Below are positions 9,245-19,708 of a DNA stretch of 64,000 bases, in pieces. The stretch spans positions 1 through 64,000 of the forward strand of contig NZ_JAAILA010000015.1 of assembly GCF_010974825.1 (NCBI RefSeq), given 5' to 3'. Under the pieces are notes generated by a model. The model made no database searches and was not told where the DNA came from. It worked only from the letters and a program-made list of their open reading frames with translations. A program made the position numbers and the translations under genes. Every line of letters starts with the position of its first letter. Position 1 is the stretch's first letter. This stretch comes from Aeromonas rivipollensis (GTDB taxonomy: Bacteria > Pseudomonadota > Gammaproteobacteria > Enterobacterales > Aeromonadaceae).

Positions 9245-11728
9245 TTATTGGTCTCGCAGGTTAAACGGACGAATGTAAGGCAGTGCTTCGGTGTCAAGGG
9301 AGGTGCCCTTGGAGCCGGTACCCACGCTACCCAATCCTTTCATTTCAAATTGAATGCCGAGGCTGCGCTCGGACGTCGGGGCCAGGTTCACGTTGTCCGG
9401 CGTATTGACCCACTCCAGGTTGAAGTTGATGCTCCAGCAGCAGGAGTCATATTTCAGACCCACCTTGCGGTCAACTTTGACGTTCTGGTCGAGCTCCTGA
9501 TAGTAGCCGCCATAGAGGTGCCACTGATCGTTGAGCGGTGTGGTCAACAGCAGGCCGATCTGGTTGAGATCCGTCACCTCGCCCTTGCGATCCAGGTCGT
9601 AGTTGGCGTCCCGCACGAAGCGGTGGCTCAACTGGCTGATCAGCTTCTCGTGGCGGTACTCCAGGGCGCTGTTGGAGGAGCTTATCTGACGCTGCTCCAG
9701 GTCATATTGCGCCCCCGCATGGGCATACCACTGTTCGTTGATCTTGGCGTCCCCCTCGAACGAGAGCGGGGAGCGGGTATTGGTGCTCAGCGCGTCGCTG
9801 GAGTAGAGCTTGACCCTGGGGGCCACGAAGTCGAAGGCTTGGGCAACGGCCAGCCGAATTCGTTCATCGCCGGCCGGATCATAGATGCGGGTGGTGACGC
9901 CGACCGAGAGCCGGTTGGAGTCGCTGATGCGATCCAGGCCGGCGAAGCGACGGTCGCTGAACAGGCTGTAGTAGTCCTGGCGCATGGTGGTGGAGTCGTA
10001 GACACCTATGTTGTCCTGATCCTTGTAGGGCACATAGAGGTACTGGAACTCAGGCTCCAGGGTCTGGCTGGCCCCTTCGCCGAACCATTGCTGGTTGCGC
10101 TCGAAGGTCATGCCGCCCTTGAGGCGAAACGAGGGCAGAACCCGGGTGATGATGCCCTCTTCCAGGGTGACATCCCCCCCACCTTGCGGAGTGAACCTGT
10201 TGGTGAAGGTGCTGCTCATGTCATCCGGCACCGTCTGATCGTAACGGGTGTACATCAGCTTGTACTGGCTGTCGAGGAAGTAGCCGGCTTCGTCGATGAG
10301 CGGTATGGTCAGGGTGGGCGCCGTGTAGACACGGGTGCCGGTATAGGCCTCTCCCTGGTTCTGCTGGACTGCCTGGTCGTTGTTGTAGCCAAAGTTGGTC
10401 AGCTCTGTGCTCCAGGCCAGATCGTACCAGCTGCCCTGCTGGTAGTAGTTGTGGTTGATGCGCGGCATCAGCTCGTGGGGCTGCTGGGCGCTGGCCAGCA
10501 GAATTTGGTAGGTGCGCACCTCGGCATTGAGGTTCCAGTTCTGCTGGAAGTAGCCGGCCGTGAGGGACTGCTGCAACTGGTTGTCGACCTGGGTGCCCAC
10601 GCTGGGGGAGAAGTCGTTGAAGTAGTTGTAGTCCCGATCCCGCACCTTGGTGTAGTCCACCGACACTCGCAGGGCGTTGTCCATGAACATGGAGGTGTGG
10701 CGGGCGTTGAGCAGATAGCGATGCCCGTCGGACAGGTAGTCGTTGAGGCTGTCCGTCTCGTCGTACTGCTTGTCATCCGCCAGGTTTTCGAAATAGAAAC
10801 TGCCCACGTGGGCCGGATCCGGCATGTAGCGGAACTCGACCTGCTCCATCAGGCCCCGTCTGTCCATGAAGCGGGAGGTGATGGTCGAGTCGTAGTTGGG
10901 GGCTATGTTCCAGTAGAACGGCTGGGTGATGTCCATGCCGTTCTTGGAGCTTTGGGTATAGCCCGGGTAGAGCAGGCCCGTCTTGCGCTCATCCTTGATG
11001 GGGAAGTTGATATAGGGGAAATAGAAGACCGGATAGTCATAGAGCCAGAGGCTGGCGTTCCAGGCTTCCCCGAACACCTCGGACTGATCGATGTCTATGC
11101 TGCCGGCTTTCAGGGTCCAGGCTTCCTGACCCGGTGGGCAGGTGGTGTACTGGGCGCCCTCCAGGGTGATGTTCTGGTTGTTGTTGGTCATGGTGACTTT
11201 CTCGGCAAAGCCGCGCACCGGTGACCCATGCACCTGATACTTGCCCTCTTCCAGCTCGGAGTTCTTGGTGTCCAGGTTGGATTTGAGGGTCTTGTCGCTG
11301 GTGACAGTAATCTGGCCATCGTTGTAATAGATGTTGCCGATGGCGATGACATCCCGGCTCTTCTGATCCAGCTGGGCGTAGTCGGAGTCAAATTTGCGCA
11401 CGCCCTGACGCACCTTGACGTCACCTTCATAGACGGCGGTACCGCCCTGCTTGGCCTCCAGGCGATCGGCATCCACTTCGACGGGCTGGGCATTGGCGTC
11501 CTGACTCGCGCTGGGCTTCTCGACCTTGGGGACATAGTCATAGCAGAGGCTGTTGAGGATCCCGGTGGCCGGTGGCGCGTTGAGGGGCGCCGCCTGGACC
11601 GTGAGCGGACTCAGGGCAGGAACAAGGCTGATGGTCAGGGCGATGGGATAAGAAGACCCCAGTGTCCATTTTGTCATGTGAAGGGCTCGCGCAATCCGTA
11701 GTAAAAACGGTTGATTCAGGGCATGCAT
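9245..11728 (-). CDS. lptD: LPS-assembly outer-membrane protein LptD
   Basis: An 827-residue outer-membrane protein that, with LptE, inserts LPS into the outer leaflet. After a signal peptide it has the LptD N-terminal jellyroll (VEVDADRLEAKQGGTAVYEG) and a long C-terminal 26-strand barrel. Cysteines expected for the two inter-domain disulfides are present: one in NSLCYDYVP, one in TTCPPG, and the CC pair in YDSCCWS. The N-terminus is uncertain: ATG 11728 gives an extended leader, and ATG 11677 (MTKWTLGSS) would start directly at the signal peptide. It is first in the operon. Confidence 0.97.
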   Translation of the reverse strand: MHALNQPFLLRIARALHMTKWTLGSSYPIALTISLVPALSPLTVQAAPLNAPPATGILNSLCYDYVPKVEKPSASQDANAQPVEVDADRLEAKQGGTAVYEGDVKVRQGVRKFDSDYAQLDQKSRDVIAIGNIYYNDGQITVTSDKTLKSNLDTKNSELEEGKYQVHGSPVRGFAEKVTMTNNNQNITLEGAQYTTCPPGQEAWTLKAGSIDIDQSEVFGEAWNASLWLYDYPVFYFPYINFPIKDERKTGLLYPGYTQSSKNGMDITQPFYWNIAPNYDSTITSRFMDRRGLMEQVEFRYMPDPAHVGSFYFENLADDKQYDETDSLNDYLSDGHRYLLNARHTSMFMDNALRVSVDYTKVRDRDYNYFNDFSPSVGTQVDNQLQQSLTAGYFQQNWNLNAEVRTYQILLASAQQPHELMPRINHNYYQQGSWYDLAWSTELTNFGYNNDQAVQQNQGEAYTGTRVYTAPTLTIPLIDEAGYFLDSQYKLMYTRYDQTVPDDMSSTFTNRFTPQGGGDVTLEEGIITRVLPSFRLKGGMTFERNQQWFGEGASQTLEPEFQYLYVPYKDQDNIGVYDSTTMRQDYYSLFSDRRFAGLDRISDSNRLSVGVTTRIYDPAGDERIRLAVAQAFDFVAPRVKLYSSDALSTNTRSPLSFEGDAKINEQWYAHAGAQYDLEQRQISSSNSALEYRHEKLISQLSHRFVRDANYDLDRKGEVTDLNQIGLLLTTPLNDQWHLYGGYYQELDQNVKVDRKVGLKYDSCCWSINFNLEWVNTPDNVNLAPTSERSLGIQFEMKGLGSVGTGSKGTSLDTEALPYIRPFNLRDQ

Positions 11729-11749
11729 TTTATGTCAGGATCCATCGAG

Positions 11750-11777
11750 TTGACATTGCATGTCATTGCTTTATGTT
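11750..11777 (+). promoter_or_regulatory. candidate sigma-70 promoter for amgK-murU-djlA
   Basis: TTGACA at 11750-11755 and TATGTT at 11772-11777 are separated by 16 nt. They lie about 75 nt before amgK in the divergent lptD/amgK spacer. The minus strand has a weaker candidate for lptD (TTGGCT, 17 nt, TAATGC). Confidence 0.5.
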
Positions 11778-11851
11778 AGCCGGCAATGATAAAGCATTAT
11801 TGCGGCCAGGGCTAACAGCCAAGTGCTGCTTTCCAATTTGGTTCCCGACTC

Positions 11852-12862
11852 ATGCACGATCGCACTTCCCTGCTATTGCAATGGGCACGCCGGATTACCG
11901 GTGATGCCAACCTCCAGTTGACCCTGATCTCCGGTGACGCCAGTTTCCGCCGCTACTTCCGTGGTGGTGGCCTGGTGTGGGTGGATGCTAATCCGAAAAC
12001 CGAAAAAAATCATGAATTCGTTCGCAATGCGGCCGCCCTGCACGCCGTGGGGCTGCTGGCTCCCGAGGTCAGGGCGGTGGACTACGAGCAGGGCCTGCTG
12101 GCGGTCAGTGACCTTGGCGATACCCAGCTTATCGGCTGCCTGAACGATGGCAACGTGCTGGCCTGGTATGGCAAGGCCATAGGGCTGCTGCCTCGGCTGG
12201 GAGCGGTCGGGCTGGCGCTCGAGCCCTTCGACGAGGCCTTCATGGCGCGCGAGAATGCCATCTTCCCCGAGTGGCTGCTGGGTCATCACCTGAACCTGAG
12301 TCTCGACGAGACCGAACAGCAACTGCTGGACGAGATGTTCGCCTGCCTCACAGAGAACAACCTGGCCCAGCCCCAGGGGGTGATGCACAGAGACTTCCAC
12401 AGCCGCAATCTGATGGTGTGTGGCGGCGATACGCCGGACGACAGCCGGCTTGCCGTCATCGACTTCCAGGACATGGTCATGGGGCCGCTGAGCTACGATC
12501 TGGTCTCCCTGCTGAAAGACTGTTACGTGCGTTGGCCCGATGAAGTGATCGAGCAGGGCATGGGCCATGGCTTCGACACCCTGAGCCGGGCGGGTCTGCT
12601 AGGCGGGCTCGATTATGCCAGCTTCCGTCGTCACGCCGACCTGACCGGCATGCAGCGCCACCTGAAGGCGGCCGGCCTCTTCACCCGTCTCTACCATCGC
12701 GACGGCAAGTCTGGCTACCTCAAGGACATCCCCCGCACCTTGGGCTATGTGGTGGATGTCTGCCACACCCATGGTGCCGAGCATCCGGTGCTGGCTCGCT
12801 TCGGCGACTGGTTGCAGCGGGTGGTGCTGCCCGGTCTGGCACGCACCGGGGTGGCCTCATGA
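11852..12862 (+). CDS. amgK: N-acetylmuramate/N-acetylglucosamine anomeric kinase (AmgK)
   Basis: A 336-residue aminoglycoside-phosphotransferase-fold kinase. In Pseudomonas, AmgK phosphorylates recycled MurNAc at the anomeric position. The catalytic loop HRDFHSRNL and the metal motif VIDFQD are intact, and PLSYDLVSLL follows. The assignment rests on the neighbour: the stop overlaps the start of murU by 4 nt (ATGA), the pairing known from the MurNAc recycling shortcut. An E. coli-like genome would lack this pair. It is divergent from lptD. Confidence 0.88.
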   Translation: MHDRTSLLLQWARRITGDANLQLTLISGDASFRRYFRGGGLVWVDANPKTEKNHEFVRNAAALHAVGLLAPEVRAVDYEQGLLAVSDLGDTQLIGCLNDGNVLAWYGKAIGLLPRLGAVGLALEPFDEAFMARENAIFPEWLLGHHLNLSLDETEQQLLDEMFACLTENNLAQPQGVMHRDFHSRNLMVCGGDTPDDSRLAVIDFQDMVMGPLSYDLVSLLKDCYVRWPDEVIEQGMGHGFDTLSRAGLLGGLDYASFRRHADLTGMQRHLKAAGLFTRLYHRDGKSGYLKDIPRTLGYVVDVCHTHGAEHPVLARFGDWLQRVVLPGLARTGVAS

Positions 12863-13527
12863 AGGCGATGATCCTGGCCGCGGGTCGTGGGGAGCGGATG
12901 CGCCCGCTCACCGACCTGCTGCCCAAGCCGCTGCTGGCGGTGGGGGGCAAGCCCCTCATCGTCCACCACATCGAGAAGCTCAAGGCGGCCGGGGTGACCC
13001 AGCTTGTGATCAACCACGCCTGGCTCGGCCACAAGCTGGTGGAGGCGCTCGGCGATGGCCGCCAGTTCGGGGTCGAGATCCTGTGGTCGGCGGAGGAGAG
13101 CGCCCTCGAGACCGCGGGCGGCATAGTGCAGGCATTGCCCCTGCTGGGCCCAGAACCCTTTCTGGTGATCAACGGCGATACCTGGATTGACGGGGATTAT
13201 GGCGCTCTGGTGAATCAGTTGCTGGCGGATGACCTGGCCCATCTCTGGCTGGTGCCCAATCCACCCCAGCACCCTCAGGGGGATTTCTCCCTGCAAGGCG
13301 GCCGGGTGCTGGATGCGCCGGCCCTGACCTTCAGCGGCGTCGGCCTCTATCACCCGGCGGCTTTTGTCTCCCTGCCTTGCGGTGCCCGCAAGCTGGCACC
13401 CCTGCTGCGCGACTGGATGGCGCAAGGCCGGGTCGGTGGCAGCCTGCTGACCGGCGAATGGCGTGACATAGGCACCGTCGATCGGCTGCGCGAGCTGGAT
13501 GACCAGCTGCTTGCCGGCACTCATTAA
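12859..13527 (+). CDS. murU: N-acetylmuramate alpha-1-phosphate uridylyltransferase (MurU)
   Basis: A 222-residue sugar-nucleotidyltransferase. The N-terminus MILAAGRGERMRPLTD with downstream PKPLLAVGGKPLI is the nucleotide-binding signature of this fold. VINGDTWID carries the metal-binding Asp, and the C-terminal WRDIGT motif is typical of MurU-type enzymes. It would turn MurNAc-1-P from AmgK into UDP-MurNAc, bypassing the fosfomycin-sensitive MurA step. Translation is coupled to amgK by a 4-nt overlap. Confidence 0.9.
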   Translation: MKAMILAAGRGERMRPLTDLLPKPLLAVGGKPLIVHHIEKLKAAGVTQLVINHAWLGHKLVEALGDGRQFGVEILWSAEESALETAGGIVQALPLLGPEPFLVINGDTWIDGDYGALVNQLLADDLAHLWLVPNPPQHPQGDFSLQGGRVLDAPALTFSGVGLYHPAAFVSLPCGARKLAPLLRDWMAQGRVGGSLLTGEWRDIGTVDRLRELDDQLLAGTH

Positions 13528-13546
13528 CATCACGAGGTCTTGAACC

Positions 13547-14365
13547 ATGCGTATTTGGGGTAAGGTGCTTGGCGCCTTCTTCGGTTTTCTGCTCGGCAAC
13601 ATCTTCGGTGCCCTGCTTGGCCTCTGGATCGGCCACCGCTTCGATCGGGGCATGGGCATTAGGGGGGCGTTCCAGCGTGCCCCCAGCCAGCAGCAGCAGG
13701 CGGTCTTCTTCCACGCCACCTTCGCCGTCATGGGCCACATCGCCAAGGCGAGCGGTCAGGTCACCGAGCACGAGATCCGGGTCGCCTCCAGCCTGATGGA
13801 CAGGATGCGTCTCTCCGGCGAGCAGCGGGTGCGGGCCCAGGAGTCGTTCCGCCAGGGCAAGGAGAGCGATTTCCCGCTGCGCGAAACCCTGGCGGAATTC
13901 CGCCGTGCCAGTCTGGGGCAGCGTGACATCTTGCGTTTCTTCCTCGAGGTGCAGCTGCAGGCCGCCTTTGCCGATGGCAAGGTGGAGGCCAACGAGCGCG
14001 CCATCCTGCAGACCATAGCGGACGAGCTCGGCTTCAGCCGTATAGAGCTAGGGCGGATCCTGGCGATGGCCGAGGCGCAGATGAACTTCTTCCACCGCCA
14101 GCAGCAGAGTGGACAAGGGCAGCAATACCGGCAGGAGGCCCCCTCCCAGGATCGCCTCAAGGATGCCTACCAGCTGCTGGGGGTGAGCGAGAGCGACAGC
14201 GATCAGGAGATCAAGCGCGCCTATCGCAAGGAGATGAGCAAGCATCACCCGGACAAGCTGGCCGCCAAGGGGTTGCCGCCCGAGATGATGGAGATGGCCA
14301 AGGAGAAGACCCAGGAGATCCAGCAGGCCTGGGAGTGGATCCGCGAGGCCCGCGGCATCCGTTGA
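13547..14365 (+). CDS. djlA: membrane-anchored DnaJ-type co-chaperone DjlA
   Basis: A 272-residue inner-membrane co-chaperone of DnaK. The N-terminal helix (residues about 5-28, glycine-rich, LGAFFGFLLGNIFGALLGLWIG) anchors it. A TerB-like helical domain spans about 55-170 and a C-terminal J domain about 205-270, with the HPD motif in SKHHPDKL. It starts 19 nt after murU with a GAGG ribosome-binding site. E. coli also places djlA next to lptD. The family is linked to envelope stress and capsule signalling. Confidence 0.95.
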   Translation: MRIWGKVLGAFFGFLLGNIFGALLGLWIGHRFDRGMGIRGAFQRAPSQQQQAVFFHATFAVMGHIAKASGQVTEHEIRVASSLMDRMRLSGEQRVRAQESFRQGKESDFPLRETLAEFRRASLGQRDILRFFLEVQLQAAFADGKVEANERAILQTIADELGFSRIELGRILAMAEAQMNFFHRQQQSGQGQQYRQEAPSQDRLKDAYQLLGVSESDSDQEIKRAYRKEMSKHHPDKLAAKGLPPEMMEMAKEKTQEIQQAWEWIREARGIR

Positions 14366-14387
14366 ACCTGGCCCTTTGCCAGCCATA

Positions 14388-14420
14388 AAAAATGCCCGTC
14401 GATGACGGGCATTTTTGTTT
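14388..14420. terminator. bidirectional rho-independent terminator
   Basis: AAAAATGCCCGTC, loop GAT, GACGGGCATTTTT. It is shared by djlA (plus) and the purine permease (minus). Confidence 0.92.
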
Positions 14421-14433
14421 GCGCAAGCCGGGG

Positions 14434-15777
14434 TTAGTGGCTGTCGACCCAGACGAACTTGAGCACGAACAGCAGGGCCACTACCAGCACGCAAGGGTTG
14501 ATCTCGCGCCAGCGGCCGGTGCCCGCCTTCATCACGCAGTAGGAGATGAAGCCCACGGCTATCCCTTCTGTGATGGAGAAGCTGAACGGCATCATCACCG
14601 CTGTCATGAAGGCCGGAACCGCTTCGGTCAGGTCTTCCCACTTGACCCGGGTCAGCTCGGAGCACATCAGCACGCCCACGTAGATGAGGGCCCCCGCAGC
14701 GGCGTACGCCGGCACCATGGCGGCGACCGGGGAGAAGAAGATCGCCAGCAGGAACAGCACGCCGACCACTATGGCGGTCAGGCCGGTACGGCCGCCGACG
14801 GCGACGCCCGAGCTGCTCTCGATATACGCCGTCACGGAGGAGGTGCCCATAAAGGCGCCGCCGACCGAGCTGACGCTGTCCACCAGCAGCGCCTGCTTCA
14901 TGCGCGGGAAGTGGCCCTTGTCATCCGCCAGCTTGGCGCGGTTGGTGACGCCGATCAGGGTGCCGGAAGAGTCGAACAGGTTGACCAGCATGAAGGAGAA
15001 GATGATCCCCGCGAGGCTGATGTCCAGCGACCCCATCAGGTCCAGCTGACCGAAGACGGGGGTGATGCTCGGCGGCACAGAGACGAAGCCCTTGAAAGTC
15101 ACGTCGCCGAACAGCCAGCCCAGGGTGGTGGTGACCACTATGGCGATCAGCACGGCGGAGTGCACGCCGCGGGCGGAGAAGATGCAGATCAGGAAGAAGC
15201 CGAGCAGCCCCAGCAGGCAGGGCAGTGAGGTGAGGTCGCCCACTGTCACCATGGTGGCGGGGCTCGCTACCACTATGCCGGCGTTGTGCAGGCCGAGCAG
15301 GGCGATGAGCAGGCCTATGCCGGCTGTGATGCCGACCCGCAGGGTGAGCGGGATGTTGGCAATCAGCCAGTAGCGCACCCGCAGCAGGGTGAGGATCAGC
15401 AATCCTAGGGCACCCCAGAAGATGGTGCCCATGCCGATCTGCCAGGAGTAGCCCATGCCAGCCACCACCACGAAGGCGAAGAAGGCATTCAGTCCCATGG
15501 CGGGGGCCAGGGCGATGGGCAGGTTCGCCAGCAACCCCATGAGAATGCTGCCGATGCCGGCGATGAGGCAGGTAGTGACGAACACTGCCTGGGTGTCCAT
15601 GCCCGCCGCAGAGAGGATCTGCGGGTTGACGAACACTATGTAGACCATGGTCAGGAAGGTGGTGATGCCGGCGATGACCTCGGTGCGGGCCGTAGTGCCA
15701 TGGCCTTTCAGGGCAAACAGGCGCTCGAGCAATCCTTGCCCGGCGACCTGGCTGGCAGCTTGGTGTTGTTGATTCAT
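14434..15777 (-). CDS. NCS2 (AzgA-type) purine permease
   Basis: A 447-residue inner-membrane proton symporter for purine bases. The family includes E. coli AdeP/AdeQ (adenine) and GhxP/GhxQ (guanine, hypoxanthine). The N-terminal ARTEVIAGITTFLTMVYIVF, the ALAPAMGLNAFFAF motif and the TSSVTAYIESSSGVAVGGRT loop are typical, with about 12-14 membrane spans. I start at ATG 15777 (MNQQHQ). An in-frame extension to 16005 is possible but has no membrane-protein character and would run across the leader. A PurR-like operator lies upstream at 15972-15987, supporting a purine substrate. Which purine is not decidable. Confidence 0.92.
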   Translation of the reverse strand: MNQQHQAASQVAGQGLLERLFALKGHGTTARTEVIAGITTFLTMVYIVFVNPQILSAAGMDTQAVFVTTCLIAGIGSILMGLLANLPIALAPAMGLNAFFAFVVVAGMGYSWQIGMGTIFWGALGLLILTLLRVRYWLIANIPLTLRVGITAGIGLLIALLGLHNAGIVVASPATMVTVGDLTSLPCLLGLLGFFLICIFSARGVHSAVLIAIVVTTTLGWLFGDVTFKGFVSVPPSITPVFGQLDLMGSLDISLAGIIFSFMLVNLFDSSGTLIGVTNRAKLADDKGHFPRMKQALLVDSVSSVGGAFMGTSSVTAYIESSSGVAVGGRTGLTAIVVGVLFLLAIFFSPVAAMVPAYAAAGALIYVGVLMCSELTRVKWEDLTEAVPAFMTAVMMPFSFSITEGIAVGFISYCVMKAGTGRWREINPCVLVVALLFVLKFVWVDSH

Positions 15778-15971
15778 GTTGGATTCCAATGGGTGACGTG
15801 AAATAAGCAGCAGGCGAGCGGCCAATCCCATCCATGCGGGGTAAATGGCCCTGTTGCTGGCGACTGAGTGACCAGACTCGTCCTGATACCGTGACAGCGC
15901 GCACATTTTTACACAGGCCGCGACGTTTACAAACCCCGGATCTGCGAGGCGGATCAATGAATAGAGTAAAA

Positions 15972-15987
15972 ATTCAAACGTTTGCCC
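15972..15987 (-). promoter_or_regulatory. PurR-like operator upstream of the purine permease
   Basis: On the minus strand the site reads GGGCAAACGTTTGAAT. Its core GCAAACGTTTG matches the PurR box consensus ACGCAAACGTTTGCGT. A TTTACC...TTGAAT promoter candidate overlaps it, which would fit repression. It is about 195 nt before the permease start. Confidence 0.65.
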
Positions 15988-16039
15988 ATCGAGAGGTAAA
16001 AACAAGGTTCGATAGAGGCTTGTGCCGCGATGGCGACCC

Positions 16040-16375
16040 TCAGAGGCTCTTGAGGTAGCGCTCCACCAGCTGGGCCAGCACGGCGTCGCTGTGCTCCTGC
16101 AAGGTGGCGAGCGTCAGCCCCATGCGCTGCAGCAGCAGGCTGGCCTGCTCTTCGCTCAGCTTGCGCCCCTCAATGAAAAACTCCTGTTCGGGCAACTGCT
16201 TGTCATGACGCGGGAGCAGCACCCAGCTCACCCGTTCGGGTTCGATGGCGGCAAAGATCCGGCCGGCCGCAGCGCAGAAGGTATCGATGTGGCGCTTGCC
16301 ATCCGGGCCCAGGCAGCCGGGTTCGATCCGGATCTGGATGGTGAGTCTCTTCGGGGGGGCGCTGGTCTGGGTCAT
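16040..16375 (-). CDS. conserved-looking hypothetical protein, 111 residues
   Basis: I do not recognise a family. The 111-residue product is soluble, has no signal peptide, opens with a beta-strand-like TIQIRIEPGCLGPDGKRH and ends in a helical region (LSEEQASLLLQRMGLTLATL). The chosen start is ATG 16375; an in-frame upstream extension to 16462 crosses the ettA terminator hairpin and is unlikely. It sits between ettA and the permease on the same strand as both, but a terminator separates it from ettA. Confidence 0.6.
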   Translation of the reverse strand: MTQTSAPPKRLTIQIRIEPGCLGPDGKRHIDTFCAAAGRIFAAIEPERVSWVLLPRHDKQLPEQEFFIEGRKLSEEQASLLLQRMGLTLATLQEHSDAVLAQLVERYLKSL

Positions 16376-16423
16376 CGGTGAGTGCCGGTAGGGGGAAGCG
16401 GGAAGATTGTAAGCGAAAAGGCA

Positions 16424-16450
16424 AGAGAAAGGGGAGCCCGGGCTCCCCTT
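16424..16450 (-). terminator. rho-independent terminator after ettA
   Basis: AAGGGGAGCCCGGGCTCCCCTT is a perfect palindrome. On the minus strand it is followed by TCTCTT. It lies about 90 nt after the ettA stop. Confidence 0.75.
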
Positions 16451-16537
16451 GTGACGTTGCAATCACCCCGATGGGGCGATGCGCTTGTCTATCTGGAGCG
16501 GTGCGGTTGGTCCGCCTCACTCCATCGCCAGACGCAA

Positions 16538-18205
<1,668 letters not shown>

Positions 18206-18506
18206 TGGCTAATTCTCTTCCTTTTCAGCAGCTTAATGTCTTTGCATTAACAAACTGACGTCGTGGTGGGGCCTGGTCGGCAGGGGCCGACCCGGTTCCA
18301 AAAAACCCGTCGATTGTAAACCAATGGGAAGAGGGCGGCAAAGTGGACAACCGGGGGCATGTGGTGCAGGGAACCCCTCCGGCAGAGGGAGGAAAAGAGG
18401 CAGGCATCTGGCAGGTGGTCGATCAAGGTTCCGGGTCGAGCTGGCTTAAGACTTCCTTAACTCTGGCTCGATAGGATTCATCAGCTGACCTTGAAAAGCC
18501 GTGGGG
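18206..18506 (-). other. intergenic region between the lytic transglycosylase gene and ettA
   Basis: About 300 nt with no supported gene. It should hold the ettA promoter and leader. A small hairpin (GTCGGC, AGGG, GCCGAC) lies at 18276-18291. I see no riboswitch or RNA gene. Confidence 0.5.
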
Positions 18507-19349
18507 TCAGCGGGGCTGCCTGGTGCTCTTGGCCGGGTCCTGCCCCGAGTAGTAGAGCACCCGCTGCACATACTCCTGGGTCTCCTGGTAGGGCGGTACG
18601 CCGCCATGGCGGATCACGGCCTGTTCGCCGGCGTTGTAGGCGGCGCTGATCCTGACCCAGTCGGGGCCAAACTGCTTCTCCAGCCACTTCAGGTAGATCA
18701 TGGCGCCGCGGATGTTCTGCTGGGCATCGAAGGGGCGGGTCACGCCGAAGCGCACCTGGGTCTCGGGAATGAGCTGCATGACCCCTTGTGCCTGCTTGGG
18801 GGAGACGGCTGTGCTGTTGAGATTGGACTCGGCGATGGCGATGGCGAGCGCCAGCTGGGGATCGACCTGGTGACGGTGGGCGGCCTGGCGGATCATGACG
18901 GCCAGCTTCTGTTTGGTGAGGGATTGCCGGGCCAGATAGCTATCCTGATCGAAGGGGGTGCTGGGGCGTACCCAGGGTGCGCCTCCTCCGCCCCCGCCGA
19001 TACCGCAGGTGCCCAGGGGGGCATTGCCCACCCGCTCGTTGTAGTAACGAGCCGCTTGCTGATTGCCAAGGCGCATGGCCATGGCGAGGTAGGCGTTGGC
19101 GTGGCGGGGGCTGCGGATCCCCTGGGGCCCGCGAGCCAGCAGGCGGCCGATGCGATAGTAGGCCTCCGGGTTACCCATGCTGGCCGCGGTGCAGTAGTGG
19201 GCTATGGCTCGCCGCGGGTTGCTCTGTTCCATGGCGGCGCCCTGGCGCAAGGCACTCATCGCCTTGGGGGCCTGACGAAAGGCGTCGGCATGGGTGTAAG
19301 TGGCAAGCAGTAGCAGGACTCCCCAGCCCCAGGTGCAGAGTCTCTGCAT
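18507..19349 (-). CDS. periplasmic lytic transglycosylase with Sel1-like repeat region
   Basis: A 280-residue exported protein. The signal peptide is about residues 1-22 (MQRLCTWGWGVLLLLATYTH, then ADA). Residues about 35-110 resemble Sel1/TPR-like repeats (MGNPEAYYRIGRLLARGPQG). Residues about 150-260 form an SLT (goose-lysozyme-like) domain with catalytic Glu in ALAIAIAESNLN, then the MQLIPET and YNAGE motifs. It should cleave the MurNAc-GlcNAc bond to give anhydro-muropeptides, the feedstock for amgK/murU recycling. I start at ATG 19349 (GAGGT upstream); the open frame continues upstream to 19550 without signal features. Confidence 0.9.
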   Translation of the reverse strand: MQRLCTWGWGVLLLLATYTHADAFRQAPKAMSALRQGAAMEQSNPRRAIAHYCTAASMGNPEAYYRIGRLLARGPQGIRSPRHANAYLAMAMRLGNQQAARYYNERVGNAPLGTCGIGGGGGGAPWVRPSTPFDQDSYLARQSLTKQKLAVMIRQAAHRHQVDPQLALAIAIAESNLNSTAVSPKQAQGVMQLIPETQVRFGVTRPFDAQQNIRGAMIYLKWLEKQFGPDWVRISAAYNAGEQAVIRHGGVPPYQETQEYVQRVLYYSGQDPAKSTRQPR

Positions 19350-19708
19350 GATGGATACCTCGAATTTCGTATCCGCAAGATATAGGCCCGATATGGGGGG
19401 GACGCCAGCCAGGGGATGGAACATCTGGTTATGTGTCAGGCCATCAGAGATGAAATCGGTCTGGAACTTTTGGCAGAGAAAAAAAGGCGCTCTTGGTGAG
19501 TGTGAAGGGGAGCCTGGGGGTTGTGCGACCTGGCCCTCTGATCGCGGCACAACTCAAATTGATAGATTTATTACTTTTGGGGCAATAAACTGCCGCACTT
19601 GCTGTCTAGCGCATTGTATTTGCATGATGTTAGTCCGCTTGTCGAGAGAATGTTAATGAGGAAGGCGGTCGAGGCGACTGCGTTCCTCGTCATGGTCGGG
19701 AACTTCAT
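19350..19708. other. intergenic promoter region between divergent transglycosylase and GT2 genes
   Basis: A 359-nt spacer with an AT-rich stretch around 19555-19590 (TTGATAGATTTATTACTTTT) that probably holds promoters. No supported gene, hairpin or RNA element seen. Confidence 0.5.

Noticed and set aside
8672..11224. 850-codon open frame on the plus strand opposite surA and lptD
   Set aside because: It is antisense to two certain genes, has no signal or domain, and is explained by GC-rich codon bias leaving the opposite frame open.
15778..16005. N-terminal extension of the purine permease
   Set aside because: It would cover the leader and reach the PurR-like site, and adds residues unlike any NCS2 permease start.
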